From an uncultured Fluviicola sp. (GTDB taxonomy: Bacteria > Bacteroidota > Bacteroidia > Flavobacteriales_D > Crocinitomicaceae), in contig CAJVYC010000007.1 in the NCBI GenBank assembly GCA_913009205.1, positions 62,001 to 126,000 of the forward strand: DNA of 64,000 bases, written 5' to 3'. This document shows positions 18,185 through 27,478 of the stretch, piece by piece. Each line of letters opens with the position of its first letter. Position 1 is the stretch's first letter. The notes under the pieces are model-generated. The model made no database searches. It saw nothing but the letters and a program-made list of their open reading frames with translations, and was not told the origin of the DNA. The position numbers and the translations under genes are program-made.

Positions 18185-18802
18185 ATGTTAGTCGAAATTA
18201 ACGATGCAAATATAAACCAGCGGTTTATTGATCAAGCGGTGAAAGCACTGAAAAAAGGAGGAGTAATAATATTCCCTACCGATTCGGTTTACGCTATGGG
18301 GTGTAGTTTAAATGATAAGAAAGCACTGAATAAATTGGCGGCACTCAAAGGGGTTAAGCTCAAGAAAACAAATTTCTCAATAATTTGTTCGGACATCAGC
18401 AATTTATCTGATTACGTTAAACACATAGACCGTCCTACTTTCAAGATGTTGAACAGATCGTTACCAGGACCATTTACATTCATTCTAACGGCCACAAACG
18501 AAATCCCTAAGATCTTCGATACAAATCGAAAAGAAATAGGAATTAGAATCCCTGACAACAATACAATCCGAACAATCGTTGAACAATTAGGAAACCCTAT
18601 TGCGACAACCTCTTTGCACGATAATGAAGATGAAATTTTGGACTACTTCATTGATCCATACGAGATTTACGAACGCTACGATAGCAAAGTCGATTTGATT
18701 ATTGACGGCGGGTTCGGAAGTTTGGAACCCTCAACCGTTGTGAAATGCACCGAAGGATATTGCGAAATAATCCGTCAAGGCGCAGGAGAAATTGATCTAT
18801 GA
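18185..18802 (+). CDS. Sua5/YciO/YrdC/YwlC family protein
   Basis: A YrdC-fold protein of 205 aa. Members bind nucleotide and threonylcarbamoyl-AMP intermediates; true TsaC/Sua5 makes the t6A precursor. Seen are GGVIIFPTDSVYAMGCSL, LAALKGVKLKKTNFSIICSD, LPGPFTFILTAT, IGIRIPDN, PIATTSLH and a C-terminal PSTVVKC. The spacing resembles the YciO branch, so assignment to t6A synthesis is not certain. The ATG at 18185 is preferred; the listed 18140 start overlaps the EEP gene. The stop overlaps the next ATG by 4 bases, coupling it to the GATase-like protein. Confidence 0.85.
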   Translation: MLVEINDANINQRFIDQAVKALKKGGVIIFPTDSVYAMGCSLNDKKALNKLAALKGVKLKKTNFSIICSDISNLSDYVKHIDRPTFKMLNRSLPGPFTFILTATNEIPKIFDTNRKEIGIRIPDNNTIRTIVEQLGNPIATTSLHDNEDEILDYFIDPYEIYERYDSKVDLIIDGGFGSLEPSTVVKCTEGYCEIIRQGAGEIDL

Positions 18803-19371
18803 TACTTTTAATCGATTGCGGATCTGACACAACAACTAACATCGCTCACATCATTTATGATTACTGCGATGTCAAGACAATTCCCCTACTCGATCTCAAC
18901 AAAGACAAGGACCTCGAAGAAATTCAAGGCATCATTCTTTCAAGTGGATCATTATTGTTAACTGAAATTGACCCTGACAAATACTTAGATCAACTCGAAT
19001 GGGTTACGGAAACCGAACTCCCCGTTTTAGGAATTAATTTGGGACACGTTCTCATAGGTCTGTTGTTTGGAGGGTACGTTTCTCGCGCTCGCGATAACGT
19101 TGACTGGCAAACCATTGAAGCCTACGAAGATTGCATTCTTTTCAACCGTCTTCCCAATGAAATTGAAATGAGAGAAAACAGCAGCGAAACTGTTTCTATC
19201 GCTCCTGGATTTCAACTTGTAGCTTCGTCAGATGGCTGCGTCAACGAAATCATGCAGCACAAAGAAAAAGCAATATTCGGAGTTCAATTCCACCCAGAAA
19301 TTTCAGGCAACCATGGAAGTATTCTCATTGAGAACTTTGTAAATCATTGTATTCGCCCTTCTTATCATTAG
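18799..19371 (+). CDS. Class I glutamine-amidotransferase-fold protein lacking the catalytic Cys
   Basis: A 190 aa single-domain protein with the class I GATase layout (as in GuaA or TrpG): an N-terminal MILLIDCGSDTTTNIAH, a middle ELPVLGINLGHVLIGLLFGG, and a C-terminal FGVQFHPEIS with the catalytic His and Glu. At the nucleophile elbow the family has GICxGHQ. Here it is GINLGHV, so Asn80 replaces Cys, and the usual LSGGP loop reads LSSGS. Glutamine hydrolysis is therefore not expected. Its ATG overlaps the YrdC-family stop by 4 bases, suggesting joint production. It may be a binding or regulatory pseudoenzyme. Confidence 0.8.
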   Translation: MILLIDCGSDTTTNIAHIIYDYCDVKTIPLLDLNKDKDLEEIQGIILSSGSLLLTEIDPDKYLDQLEWVTETELPVLGINLGHVLIGLLFGGYVSRARDNVDWQTIEAYEDCILFNRLPNEIEMRENSSETVSIAPGFQLVASSDGCVNEIMQHKEKAIFGVQFHPEISGNHGSILIENFVNHCIRPSYH

Positions 19372-19436
19372 AAGACTGTTAATATTTCGTTCTTTTTTCA
19401 TCATTTATGTGTTCTATTAATGTTGATATTTGAAAT

Positions 19437-20714
19437 ATGGTTTTAAATCGCATTTGGATCGGAATGTTTTTAGTCTCAGGAGTCGTTGCGCTTTGTAAAT
19501 TGATTTTTTGGCAGGATACATTCATTTTTGATGATATGGTCAAAAGCTTATTCGATTCCTCGGTTGTAGGTTTTGAAGTAGCAATTGGACTTACAGGTAT
19601 GCTTTGCCTTTGGATCGGAATCTTACGCATTGGCGAACATGGCGGGGCAGTAAAGTCAATGACTAAAGCAGTTTCTCCTTTATTCTCTCGCCTGTTTCCA
19701 GGAGTACCAAAAGACCATCCGGCAGTTGGTTCGATGATGATGAACTTTAGCGCAAACATGCTAGGACTGGATAATGCGGCAACTCCAATGGGACTGAAAG
19801 CAATGGCAGAACTGCAAACATTAAACCCTGAAAAGAACAAAGCCACTGATGCTCAAATAATGTTCCTTGTTCTTAACACTTCGGGATTAACATTAATTCC
19901 AGTATCTGTATTCGGACTATTGACAACCAACAGTTTTGAAGATCCAACAGTAATTTTCTTACCGATTCTAATCTCAACGTATATAGCATCACTCATTGGA
20001 CTAATTGTCGTTTCCATTAAACAAAAAATAAATCTATTCAATCCAGTAGTCCTCGCCTACCTAGGTACGGCTACCCTCTTTGTATGTGGACTTTTGGTTT
20101 ATGTTATTTACAACCCTTCGCATGCAGAAGTTATTGCGAGAGTTGGTGGCCCGCTGATTATTTTTACGATAATCATCACATTTATTATGATGGCGATTAA
20201 GAAGCGTGTGAATGTATACGATTCATTTGTGGATGGCGCTAAAGAAGGATTTCAAGTTGCAATTTCTATAATCCCTTATTTGATTGTGATTCTTGCAGCA
20301 ATAGCAGTGCTTAGAGGCTCAGGAACCTTGGATGCAATCTTAGATGGAATTCGAGCAACAGCTGAGTTTATAGGCATAGCAGCCACGCACTGGGTTGATG
20401 CTATGCCAGTTGGCTTAATGAAACCGCTCAGTGGCGGTGGTGCTCGTGGTGCTTTACAAGACATAATTACCCAACATGACCACCATGGTCCATATCAAGA
20501 GCTTTATGAATCTGGAAAAAAGATTCCAATGTCATTTGTAACAAAAATTGGATCTACAATGCAAGGCAGCACAGAAACGACCTTCTTTGTTTTAGCTGTT
20601 TATTTTGGATCGGTTGGAATAACAAAAACAAGATATGCTGTGACTGCAGGACTATTGGCTGATTTGGGTGGAATCATAGCTGCAATTATTGTTTCATATA
20701 TATTCTTTGGGTAA
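19437..20714 (+). CDS. Nucleoside recognition (Gate) domain membrane protein, SpmA-SpmB fusion-like
   Basis: A 425 aa integral membrane protein with two halves. The first contains MNFSANMLGLDNAATPMGLKA, typical of SpmA. The second contains the SpmB-like segment DSFVDGAKEGFQVAISIIPY and MKPLSGGGARGALQDI. Fused SpmA/SpmB proteins are common in non-sporulating Bacteroidota, where a transport or gating role is suspected but unproven. Spore maturation in the historic name does not apply here. Its stop overlaps the next ATG by one base. Confidence 0.85.
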   Translation: MVLNRIWIGMFLVSGVVALCKLIFWQDTFIFDDMVKSLFDSSVVGFEVAIGLTGMLCLWIGILRIGEHGGAVKSMTKAVSPLFSRLFPGVPKDHPAVGSMMMNFSANMLGLDNAATPMGLKAMAELQTLNPEKNKATDAQIMFLVLNTSGLTLIPVSVFGLLTTNSFEDPTVIFLPILISTYIASLIGLIVVSIKQKINLFNPVVLAYLGTATLFVCGLLVYVIYNPSHAEVIARVGGPLIIFTIIITFIMMAIKKRVNVYDSFVDGAKEGFQVAISIIPYLIVILAAIAVLRGSGTLDAILDGIRATAEFIGIAATHWVDAMPVGLMKPLSGGGARGALQDIITQHDHHGPYQELYESGKKIPMSFVTKIGSTMQGSTETTFFVLAVYFGSVGITKTRYAVTAGLLADLGGIIAAIIVSYIFFG

Positions 20715-21196
20715 TGGCAAACTGGTTCAAAAAAAAGAAAAGAGAAATCATCGCGAAAGACTTGTCAAAAACAGCTCTAAAGCGAATTGATTACCCGCCG
20801 AAAATCATCTTGGCTTGGAGTAAAGCGATTGAGGGCAATGATGAACTCATGCTTTGGCTCAAGGAAAATGGGTATGAAGAATTGACGATGGCCACTTTTG
20901 CAATCTACTTAAAAGAAGATGCAAGAAACTGGCTTCAAGACAATGGTTACGCACATTTATTGGCAATGATAAACGCCGCAGAAGGAAACGAAAGCGCGCA
21001 GCAATGGCTTAAAGTTCATGATTTCGAAATCCTCTATCACGTAGCTTTGGCAGTGGAAGAAGAACAAAGTAGCTGGGACTGGTTAGGGAAAAATGCACCT
21101 ATAGATTTGTTCCTGTTGGCCAAGTCTATAAAGAGAATCAAAGATCAAATCGAAGAAAATCACAATGATATTCATACTTTCAGACAGGATATTTAA
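20714..21196 (+). CDS. Conserved hypothetical protein with four W-L repeats
   Basis: A 160 aa soluble protein starting with a basic stretch MANWFKKKKREI. It then has four helical repeats of roughly 30-38 residues, each with a Trp-Leu core followed by an N/K-rich turn: LMLWLKENGY, ARNWLQDNGY, AQQWLKVHDF and SWDWLGKNAP. I do not recognise a named family. It is coupled by a TAATG overlap to the SpmA/SpmB-like gene, so it may act with that membrane protein, for example as a cytoplasmic partner; that is inference from position only. Confidence 0.7.
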   Translation: MANWFKKKKREIIAKDLSKTALKRIDYPPKIILAWSKAIEGNDELMLWLKENGYEELTMATFAIYLKEDARNWLQDNGYAHLLAMINAAEGNESAQQWLKVHDFEILYHVALAVEEEQSSWDWLGKNAPIDLFLLAKSIKRIKDQIEENHNDIHTFRQDI

Positions 21197-21204
21197 AGAA
21201 AGAT

Positions 21205-21212
21205 TATCTTTG
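21205..21212 (+). promoter_or_regulatory. -7 promoter box of the GT2 gene
   Basis: TATCTTTG, an exact TAnnTTTG match, lies 22 nt upstream of the ATG at 21235. Confidence 0.6.
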
Positions 21213-21234
21213 CCCAATCAATTTCAGACTAACG

Positions 21235-21981
21235 ATGATTAAAGGAAAAAAACTGGTTGTAATATTGCCTGCGTATAACGCGGAAAAGACCCTTAAGAAA
21301 ACGTATGACGAAATTCCTTTCGACATTGTTGACGACGTTGTTCTTGTGGACGACAAAAGTAGCGACAACACAGCTGCACTTGCGCGTGAAATAGGAATCA
21401 ATCACGTTATCGTTCACGAAAAGAACAAAGGCTATGGTGGAAATCAGAAGTCATGTTACAATAAAGCACTCGAATTGGATGCTGACATTGTTGTGATGCT
21501 TCATCCTGATTACCAATACACACCGATGTTAATTGAAAGCATGGCGCATTTAATTGCAAACGACCTCTACCCTGTTGTTATCGGATCTAGAATCCTTGGT
21601 AAAGGCGCTCGAAAAGGTGGAATGCCGCTTTACAAATATATAGCGAATCGTTTTTTAACGTTAAGTCAGAACATTCTAATGAAGCAAAAGCTTTCTGAAT
21701 ACCATACTGGTTTTAGAATGTTCTCAAAAGAAGTACTGACTGATATCAATTACAATATCAATTCTGACGATTTCATTTTCGATAATCAAATGCTCGCACA
21801 AATATTCTACGCAGGTCATGAAATTGCTGAAATCACATGCCCAACGAAATACTTCGAAGAAGCATCATCCATTAATTTGTCAAGAAGTACAACGTATGGA
21901 CTTGGAGTTCTTGGTGTTTCTTGGAAATACTTCTTCAATAAAATTGGATTGGTAAAATCTGACATCTTCCACAAGAAGTAA
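21235..21981 (+). CDS. Glycosyltransferase family 2 (DPM1-like)
   Basis: A 248 aa GT-A enzyme without TM helices. It starts LVVILPAYNAEKTLKKTYDE, with DDKSSDNT as the nucleotide-binding loop, VVMLHPDYQY in the position of the DxD metal site (here HPD), and SEYHTGFRMFSKEVL further on. This matches GT2 enzymes that transfer sugars to polyprenyl phosphate or to cell-surface glycans. The ArnT-like GT39 gene downstream uses polyprenyl-phosphate sugars, so a shared lipid-carrier pathway is plausible but not shown. Confidence 0.88.
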   Translation: MIKGKKLVVILPAYNAEKTLKKTYDEIPFDIVDDVVLVDDKSSDNTAALAREIGINHVIVHEKNKGYGGNQKSCYNKALELDADIVVMLHPDYQYTPMLIESMAHLIANDLYPVVIGSRILGKGARKGGMPLYKYIANRFLTLSQNILMKQKLSEYHTGFRMFSKEVLTDINYNINSDDFIFDNQMLAQIFYAGHEIAEITCPTKYFEEASSINLSRSTTYGLGVLGVSWKYFFNKIGLVKSDIFHKK

Positions 21982-22208
21982 CGCTAACTAATGAAAGGGA
22001 ATCATCAGATGACCTGCTATGAACGGTCTATGTACCTTCTAAGTCTCTTCTGCAGACCTTTCACGAGATAAAGTCAGTAATATAGAAGTCAAATAAACCA
22101 CCAAATTGGTTGAATCCACACAACACCTTCTTAAAAACCAGAACCGATAGACAATAAACTTCTCTATAATTCGATTAACTTTATCGACCTAAAAGGAGCC
22201 AATAATTA

Positions 22209-23867
22209 ATGTCAAAATTCGAACAGTTAGCGAACAATCCCAAAAAGAGTATTCTATTCCTTTTTTTGTTGTCAGCTATTTTATTTATTGGTCTTGGGAA
22301 CACGCACTTATTTGATTGGGACGAAATAAATTTTGCTGAATCAGCGAGAGAAATGATGGCCAGCGGCGATTATTTAAGAGTTCAAATCAATTTCGAACCT
22401 TTCTGGGAAAAACCACCGTTGTTTTTTTGGTTTCAAGTGGCCTCAATGAAATTATTTGGTGTGAATGAGTTCGCAGCACGTTTCCCAAATGCAGTTTTCG
22501 GCTTCATTTATTTAATCTCGTTCTATTTTATTGGAAAGAAACACTTCTCTGCTAAATTTGGATTGATGTGGTCCTTGATTTTCTTTGCCACTATTCTGCC
22601 TCATATTTATTTCAAATCAGGAATTATTGACCCTGTTTTCAATTACTTCATTTTCATGTCCATTTACTTCATGATACTAGTCATTAGTGGAGATCATGAG
22701 AATAAGATGCATCTCGCGTTTATCGCAGGATTATTCAGCGGCTTGAGCGTCATCACCAAAGGTCCTGTTGGCCTCTTACTCCTAGGCCTGACCTTACTCG
22801 TTTATTTGATCATCAAAAAATTCAAACCTTTCCCTAAAGTTAAATTCATTGCTGGCTTCTTTTTCGGACTGCTTGTGATCATTTTTACGTGGTTGGGAGT
22901 CGAGTTTTACAACAACGGTACAGCGATCATTCAAAAATTCATTGAATACCAAGCCGAGTTGTTTAGCTCCGATGTTGCAGGACATGCACAACCGTTTTAC
23001 TACCATTTTGTTGTTGTCTTCTTCGGATGTTTTCCTATTTCAATATTGGCACTCCCATTACTTTTCAAACGACGATGGAATGTCTCTTTTGACTTTCACA
23101 CTTGGATGCTTTGTTTGTTTTGGGTTGTTCTCATCTTGTTCAGTATTGTCACAACGAAGATTATCCATTACTCTTCTATGACATGGATTCCGCTATCGTT
23201 TATGGCTGCTTTAACAGTTTACGAGGTAAGTTTGGGTGAATATTATTTTAAAAAGTCAATTCGAATTGCATTCATAACTTTGGGAGTTTTAATTGGAACC
23301 GCAATTCTAGCAGTCCCTATAATACTCATGAATAAGGAAATCTTAACTTCTAGAATGGAAGGTGGCTTTGCTCTGGATTCATTGAGTCAAAGCATTCCAT
23401 GGAGCGGATTTGAAATTAGCTCAGGACTCATCTTTATTGCAGGAATCATTCTTGCAGCAGTCTATTTGAAGAAAAATAAAATTGTTCACTTTGTAATGAC
23501 AATGACTGGAACGACGACAATTGCTCTGCTTCTTGCTCAATTCATGATTATCCCGAAGGTTGAACAGATTACTCAAGGCGCTGCAATTTCCTATTACAAG
23601 GATTTAAAAGGCAAAGATTGCTACGTGGAGTGCTATGGCTTCAAAAGCTATGCGCAATACTTCTACAAAGAGCAAAAACCAGGCTTGAGACCCATTCAAA
23701 AAACGTCTGCATGGTTCTTAGAAGGAAAGATTGACAAACCTCTTTATTTAATTACGAAGTCTGATTATTTAGCGCTGGATGAATGGAATAATTTCAAATT
23801 GATTAAAAATAAAGGCGGATTTAGACTTTACAAAAGAGAGGTTGGCGCTTTTAAGGAAGTTGAGTAA
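22209..23867 (+). CDS. ArnT-like glycosyltransferase (GT39/GT83 type), multipass membrane protein
   Basis: A 552 aa protein with about 12 TM helices and a C-terminal extracytoplasmic domain. The first periplasmic loop HLFDWDEINFAESAREMMAS carries the catalytic Asp-Glu motif of PMT/ArnT-type enzymes, which transfer a sugar from polyprenyl phosphate to lipids or proteins. EKPPLFFWFQVASMKLFGV is also typical. An AAAAGGAG-type ribosome binding site lies about 10 nt upstream of the ATG. A TAACTTTA box (one mismatch) lies before it. The 227-base gap upstream contains nothing else that I recognise. Confidence 0.88.
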   Translation: MSKFEQLANNPKKSILFLFLLSAILFIGLGNTHLFDWDEINFAESAREMMASGDYLRVQINFEPFWEKPPLFFWFQVASMKLFGVNEFAARFPNAVFGFIYLISFYFIGKKHFSAKFGLMWSLIFFATILPHIYFKSGIIDPVFNYFIFMSIYFMILVISGDHENKMHLAFIAGLFSGLSVITKGPVGLLLLGLTLLVYLIIKKFKPFPKVKFIAGFFFGLLVIIFTWLGVEFYNNGTAIIQKFIEYQAELFSSDVAGHAQPFYYHFVVVFFGCFPISILALPLLFKRRWNVSFDFHTWMLCLFWVVLILFSIVTTKIIHYSSMTWIPLSFMAALTVYEVSLGEYYFKKSIRIAFITLGVLIGTAILAVPIILMNKEILTSRMEGGFALDSLSQSIPWSGFEISSGLIFIAGIILAAVYLKKNKIVHFVMTMTGTTTIALLLAQFMIIPKVEQITQGAAISYYKDLKGKDCYVECYGFKSYAQYFYKEQKPGLRPIQKTSAWFLEGKIDKPLYLITKSDYLALDEWNNFKLIKNKGGFRLYKREVGAFKEVE

Positions 23868-23959
23868 AAGCTCCAATTCAAACTTACGCCGCTTTGGATT
23901 GGCCATGAGGATTTCCTTACCAAAACCCAACAAGGACAAATATCATCTTAATTAAACAA

Positions 23960-24517
23960 TTATTGGCTAGAATAACTAACTTCTACAGCAGTAGCGCCTT
24001 TTCCATACTCCCTAAAGTCTGCGTCGTAAACTTCAAGACCTTCAAAATTCCTGAAAAACGAGCGCACCTCTTCTTTAAGAACTCCTAAACCGACACCATG
24101 AATAATGACAATCTTACGAATTCGTCTGCCTCTAACCTTTTTAAAGAAGGTTTTCAATTCATTCATTTGAGCACGAAGTATATCCGTGTTCGACCAGCCC
24201 GAATGTGTTTCTGTAATCTCTTCAATATGAAGGTCCAACTCCCAAACTTCAACGGGTTTTCTAGAACCAGTTAAGACACCTTTTGTGATTTGATGTTTTG
24301 CCCGTGAAAATGATTCATCCTCATTTAGCCCACGAATATCTTCGGCGTCGACATTGTACTCCTCGCTATACACAGCAGCAATTTCTGACTGCAGAAATTC
24401 TCTTTCAAATCCATCCGAATCGTCAATAACATAAAGACCTTGATTAGAAATTGATTGTATTATTCCACCTCCTGATTCGTTCAGGAACACGATTTTTTGA
24501 CCTACTTTAAATTTCAT
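23960..24517 (-). CDS. Smr domain protein
   Basis: The preferred start is the ATG at 24517, which overlaps the stop of the site-2 protease by one base (TAATG). The listed 24550 start is inside that gene. The 185 aa product starts MKFKVGQKIVFLNESGGGII, a small beta-barrel-like N-terminal region. It ends with an Smr domain: WELDLHIEEIT (the DLH motif) and IIHGVGLGVLKEEV (the HGxGxGxLR-type motif). Smr domains are associated with nucleic-acid nicking or RNA cleavage, as in MutS2. No MutS core is present, so a mismatch-repair role is not implied. Confidence 0.85.
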   Translation of the reverse strand: MKFKVGQKIVFLNESGGGIIQSISNQGLYVIDDSDGFEREFLQSEIAAVYSEEYNVDAEDIRGLNEDESFSRAKHQITKGVLTGSRKPVEVWELDLHIEEITETHSGWSNTDILRAQMNELKTFFKKVRGRRIRKIVIIHGVGLGVLKEEVRSFFRNFEGLEVYDADFREYGKGATAVEVSYSSQ

Positions 24518-25473
24518 TACATATAGAAAACGGACCAGATCCAAGGCCAATCAAGGACGAAATAAAGTCCAATGGGAATTAAAAAAGAACCGATCCAAGA
24601 AAAGAGGATCATAAATTTGAAAAATACCGAAGCATCTCTTTCAAGTGGCGCTATCAAGACACTGTTCACTTGACTTGCTATGAGAGGATCAGTTTGATCT
24701 TCAGACAAATGATCGATGTATTTTTGAAGTTGAGGTGTATTTTTAATAATCACCTCTTTGATCTTCGCATAATCTTTATTGCTTAAAAGGTTGTATGAAG
24801 TTGCATAATCGACATTTACCTGCTTCAATTCTTTGTGCATTTGATATTGCTTTTGAAGAGCGCGAACTCTGAATCCCATAAAGAATCCAAAAATAATTAA
24901 TAGATAACCATAGTGAGGAATATAGAACCCTACGGCAATAATTGCAACAGACGAAATAAAAGCGAAAACCATTAAGAACATCTCATGATTTCTTGTTGCG
25001 AATAATTTAAGCATCTGTCCACCGTCCAATGGATCTAAAGGCACTAAATTAATGAGGTTTAAAAGGATAAACAACGCACCAAAAGGAAGCATCCAATCGG
25101 TGTGAAAAAAGCTCCCATACCACATGATAATACCTCCAATTATAACTCCAGGTAATGGTCCTGCAAGGATCACTAAAAAACTCTGTTTCTGCGAGAAATT
25201 ATTTTTCTTCCCTTGGACGAAAGCCCCCATCAAAGGTACAAACAGCATTCTAACATTTTCATATTTGAAATACTTCATTGCTACGAAGTGCCCCAATTCA
25301 TGAACAATTAATACACCCATTAAATATACGATAAAATTAATTTCATCACTCCCGAAAAACAAGACAAACACAAGAACAAATAAAACCAACGAAAATACAG
25401 TCAAAGAGAGACTACTCTTCTGTTTACTTTCCAATAAATCAGGTTTTTGTGGATAAAAATCAAAATCTTCCAT
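24517..25473 (-). CDS. Site-2 protease (M50) family intramembrane metalloprotease
   Basis: A 318 aa membrane protein with about six TM helices. VHELGHFVAM is the zinc-binding HExxH and LVPLDPLDGGQML contains the third ligand (the LDG motif). Family members cleave TM segments of regulatory proteins within the bilayer. It lacks a PDZ domain, like the compact Bacteroidota S2P-like proteins. It is translationally coupled to the Smr protein. Confidence 0.9.
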   Translation of the reverse strand: MEDFDFYPQKPDLLESKQKSSLSLTVFSLVLFVLVFVLFFGSDEINFIVYLMGVLIVHELGHFVAMKYFKYENVRMLFVPLMGAFVQGKKNNFSQKQSFLVILAGPLPGVIIGGIIMWYGSFFHTDWMLPFGALFILLNLINLVPLDPLDGGQMLKLFATRNHEMFLMVFAFISSVAIIAVGFYIPHYGYLLIIFGFFMGFRVRALQKQYQMHKELKQVNVDYATSYNLLSNKDYAKIKEVIIKNTPQLQKYIDHLSEDQTDPLIASQVNSVLIAPLERDASVFFKFMILFSWIGSFLIPIGLYFVLDWPWIWSVFYM

Positions 25474-25523
25474 AACGCTTAAAGTTATTTAGAAAAATTG
25501 AAATAGGAGTAAATCTCTTCAGA

Positions 25524-26492
25524 TTACTTTGTCAAGGCAGCAAAATCTTTTGCAAAATAGGTCAGAATTCCATCCGCACCAGCACGACGAATACTTAAAA
25601 GCATTTCACTCATGGCCGAATCATAATCCAACCAACCATTTTGACATGCAGCGTGGATCATAGCATATTCACCACTTACATTGTATGCCGTAATTGGAAT
25701 ATTAAACCTCTCTTTTAGTATGTGAATGATATCCAAATAACATGTCGCAGGTTTCACCATTATAATATCTGCACCTTCTTCAAAGTCAAGTTGTGCTTCA
25801 AGAAGTGCTTCTCGTTTGTTTCTCGGATTCATTTGATACGTTTTCTTATCCCCACCTTTTGGAGCCGAATCCAATGCCTCTCTAAATGGACCGTAAAAAG
25901 CACTTGCATATTTAGCCGAGTAGGACATAATGCTCACGTCTGTGAAGTCATTGTCGTCCAGAACCGATCGAATGTAACCGATTCGACCATCCATCATGTC
26001 GCTTGGGCCAATGATATCAATTCCAGCCTGTGCCTGCGCCAAAGACATCTTCGCCAAAATAGGAAGAGTTTTATCGTTTAAGATTTCTCCATTTTCAACA
26101 AAACCATCGTGTCCATCGCTCGAATAGGGATCCATTGCGACATCACTCATCAAAACTAAATTTGGAAATTCGGCCTTAATTTTTTGAATTGCGTCCAAAT
26201 AAAAATTATCGTCGGCATAACTGTAAGAAGCGATTTTGTCCTTTTTAGACTCATTTACTGCTGGAAAGAGAACATATTTATCAATACCCAAAGAAACACA
26301 ATGCTCAATTTCTGGAAGCAAGGTATCTAAAGACCACCTGAAATTATTGGGTAATGACTTAATTTCTGATTTAATTCCATTACCATCTTCAATAAATAGA
26401 GGGTAAATCAAATTCTGAACTCCTAATTGAGTTTCTTCAATCATACTTCTTATTGCATGATTTTTTCGATTTCTTCTTGGTCTAATATTCAT
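25524..26492 (-). CDS. hemB: Delta-aminolevulinic acid dehydratase (porphobilinogen synthase)
   Basis: HemB condenses two 5-aminolevulinate molecules to porphobilinogen in tetrapyrrole synthesis. The protein is 322 aa, the standard length. The Schiff-base lysines lie in SYSAKYASAFYGPFREA and IMVKPATCYLDI. DVAMDPYSSDGHDG is the metal-site region; DPYSSDGHD rather than a Cys-rich site suggests the magnesium-dependent type. No other heme genes are adjacent. Confidence 0.97.
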   Translation of the reverse strand: MNIRPRRNRKNHAIRSMIEETQLGVQNLIYPLFIEDGNGIKSEIKSLPNNFRWSLDTLLPEIEHCVSLGIDKYVLFPAVNESKKDKIASYSYADDNFYLDAIQKIKAEFPNLVLMSDVAMDPYSSDGHDGFVENGEILNDKTLPILAKMSLAQAQAGIDIIGPSDMMDGRIGYIRSVLDDNDFTDVSIMSYSAKYASAFYGPFREALDSAPKGGDKKTYQMNPRNKREALLEAQLDFEEGADIIMVKPATCYLDIIHILKERFNIPITAYNVSGEYAMIHAACQNGWLDYDSAMSEMLLSIRRAGADGILTYFAKDFAALTK

Positions 26493-26509
26493 ATAAAACT
26501 TGATCTAAA

Positions 26510-26517
26510 CAAAATTA
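26510..26517 (-). promoter_or_regulatory. -7 promoter box of hemB
   Basis: TAATTTTG on the minus strand, an exact TAnnTTTG match, lies 17 nt upstream of the hemB ATG. Confidence 0.55.
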
Positions 26518-26636
26518 ACATTTCGCTCGTAATATCTTGATTGTGCTACTTTTACCTTTCAGGATTAGACCCAATAAAAAGCCCATGCTGCCGATTAATC
26601 TGATAACAAGAGCTCAATATTTATATCGTTTTCTTC

Positions 26637-27383
26637 TTACATCAACATACCACCACAAACGTTAATTGTTTGTCCAGTAATATAGCTTGACATATCTGAT
26701 CCCAAGAAAACTACTAAGTCTGCAACATCTTTAGGTGTCCCTCCTCTTTTCAAAGGAATTGACTTTCTCCATTCCGCAACAACAGCTTCGTCTAATTCAG
26801 CAGTCATTTCAGTTTCGATAAATCCAGGAGCAATAGCATTGCAACGAATACTTCTAGATCCCAACTCCTGAGCGATAGATTTTGAGAATCCTATCAATCC
26901 AGCTTTAGAAGCCGCATAGTTTGATTGACCAGCGTTTCCGCTAACTCCAACAACTGAAGACATATTAATTATTGAACCCTTTCTAGCCTTTAGCATTGGA
27001 CGCATAACGGCTTTGGTCAAGTTGAATGCCGATTTTAAATTCGTATTCATTACTTCATCCCATTGTTCCTCGCTCATTCGCATTAACAATGTATCTCTCG
27101 TAATTCCTGCGTTGTTTACAAGAATATCAATAGCTCCGAATGTTTCAACTACTTGATCAACTACCTCTTGCGCTGCGTCGAATTTGGATGCATCAGATTT
27201 AAAACCTTTTACTGTTCCTCCGCTAGATGATAATTCTGCTTCTAAAGCTTTGGTTCTGTCAACAGAAGAAAGATATGTAAAGGCAACTTTTGCTCCATGT
27301 TTAATACATTCTTTTGCAATCGACTTACCAATTCCTCTTGAGGCTCCAGTAATTAAAACAACTTTATCTTCCAATAATTTCAT
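26637..27383 (-). CDS. fabG: 3-oxoacyl-[acyl-carrier-protein] reductase
   Basis: FabG is an NADPH-dependent short-chain dehydrogenase of type II fatty-acid elongation. The 248 aa protein has the cofactor motif TGASRGIG, NNAGI, and the catalytic Ser-Tyr-Lys in INMSSVVGVSG and SNYAASKAG. The C-terminal SYITGQTINVCGGMLM is typical of FabG. It stands alone on the minus strand between hemB and the porin gene. Confidence 0.94.
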   Translation of the reverse strand: MKLLEDKVVLITGASRGIGKSIAKECIKHGAKVAFTYLSSVDRTKALEAELSSSGGTVKGFKSDASKFDAAQEVVDQVVETFGAIDILVNNAGITRDTLLMRMSEEQWDEVMNTNLKSAFNLTKAVMRPMLKARKGSIINMSSVVGVSGNAGQSNYAASKAGLIGFSKSIAQELGSRSIRCNAIAPGFIETEMTAELDEAVVAEWRKSIPLKRGGTPKDVADLVVFLGSDMSSYITGQTINVCGGMLM

Positions 27384-27478
27384 ACTTCTGATTTTTGCCG
27401 CTAAGTTAATAAAAAGAGTCCGTTTTTTATATTATTCATCCTTCGACTTCAATAAATCTGAATCTAAATTATTAATCG

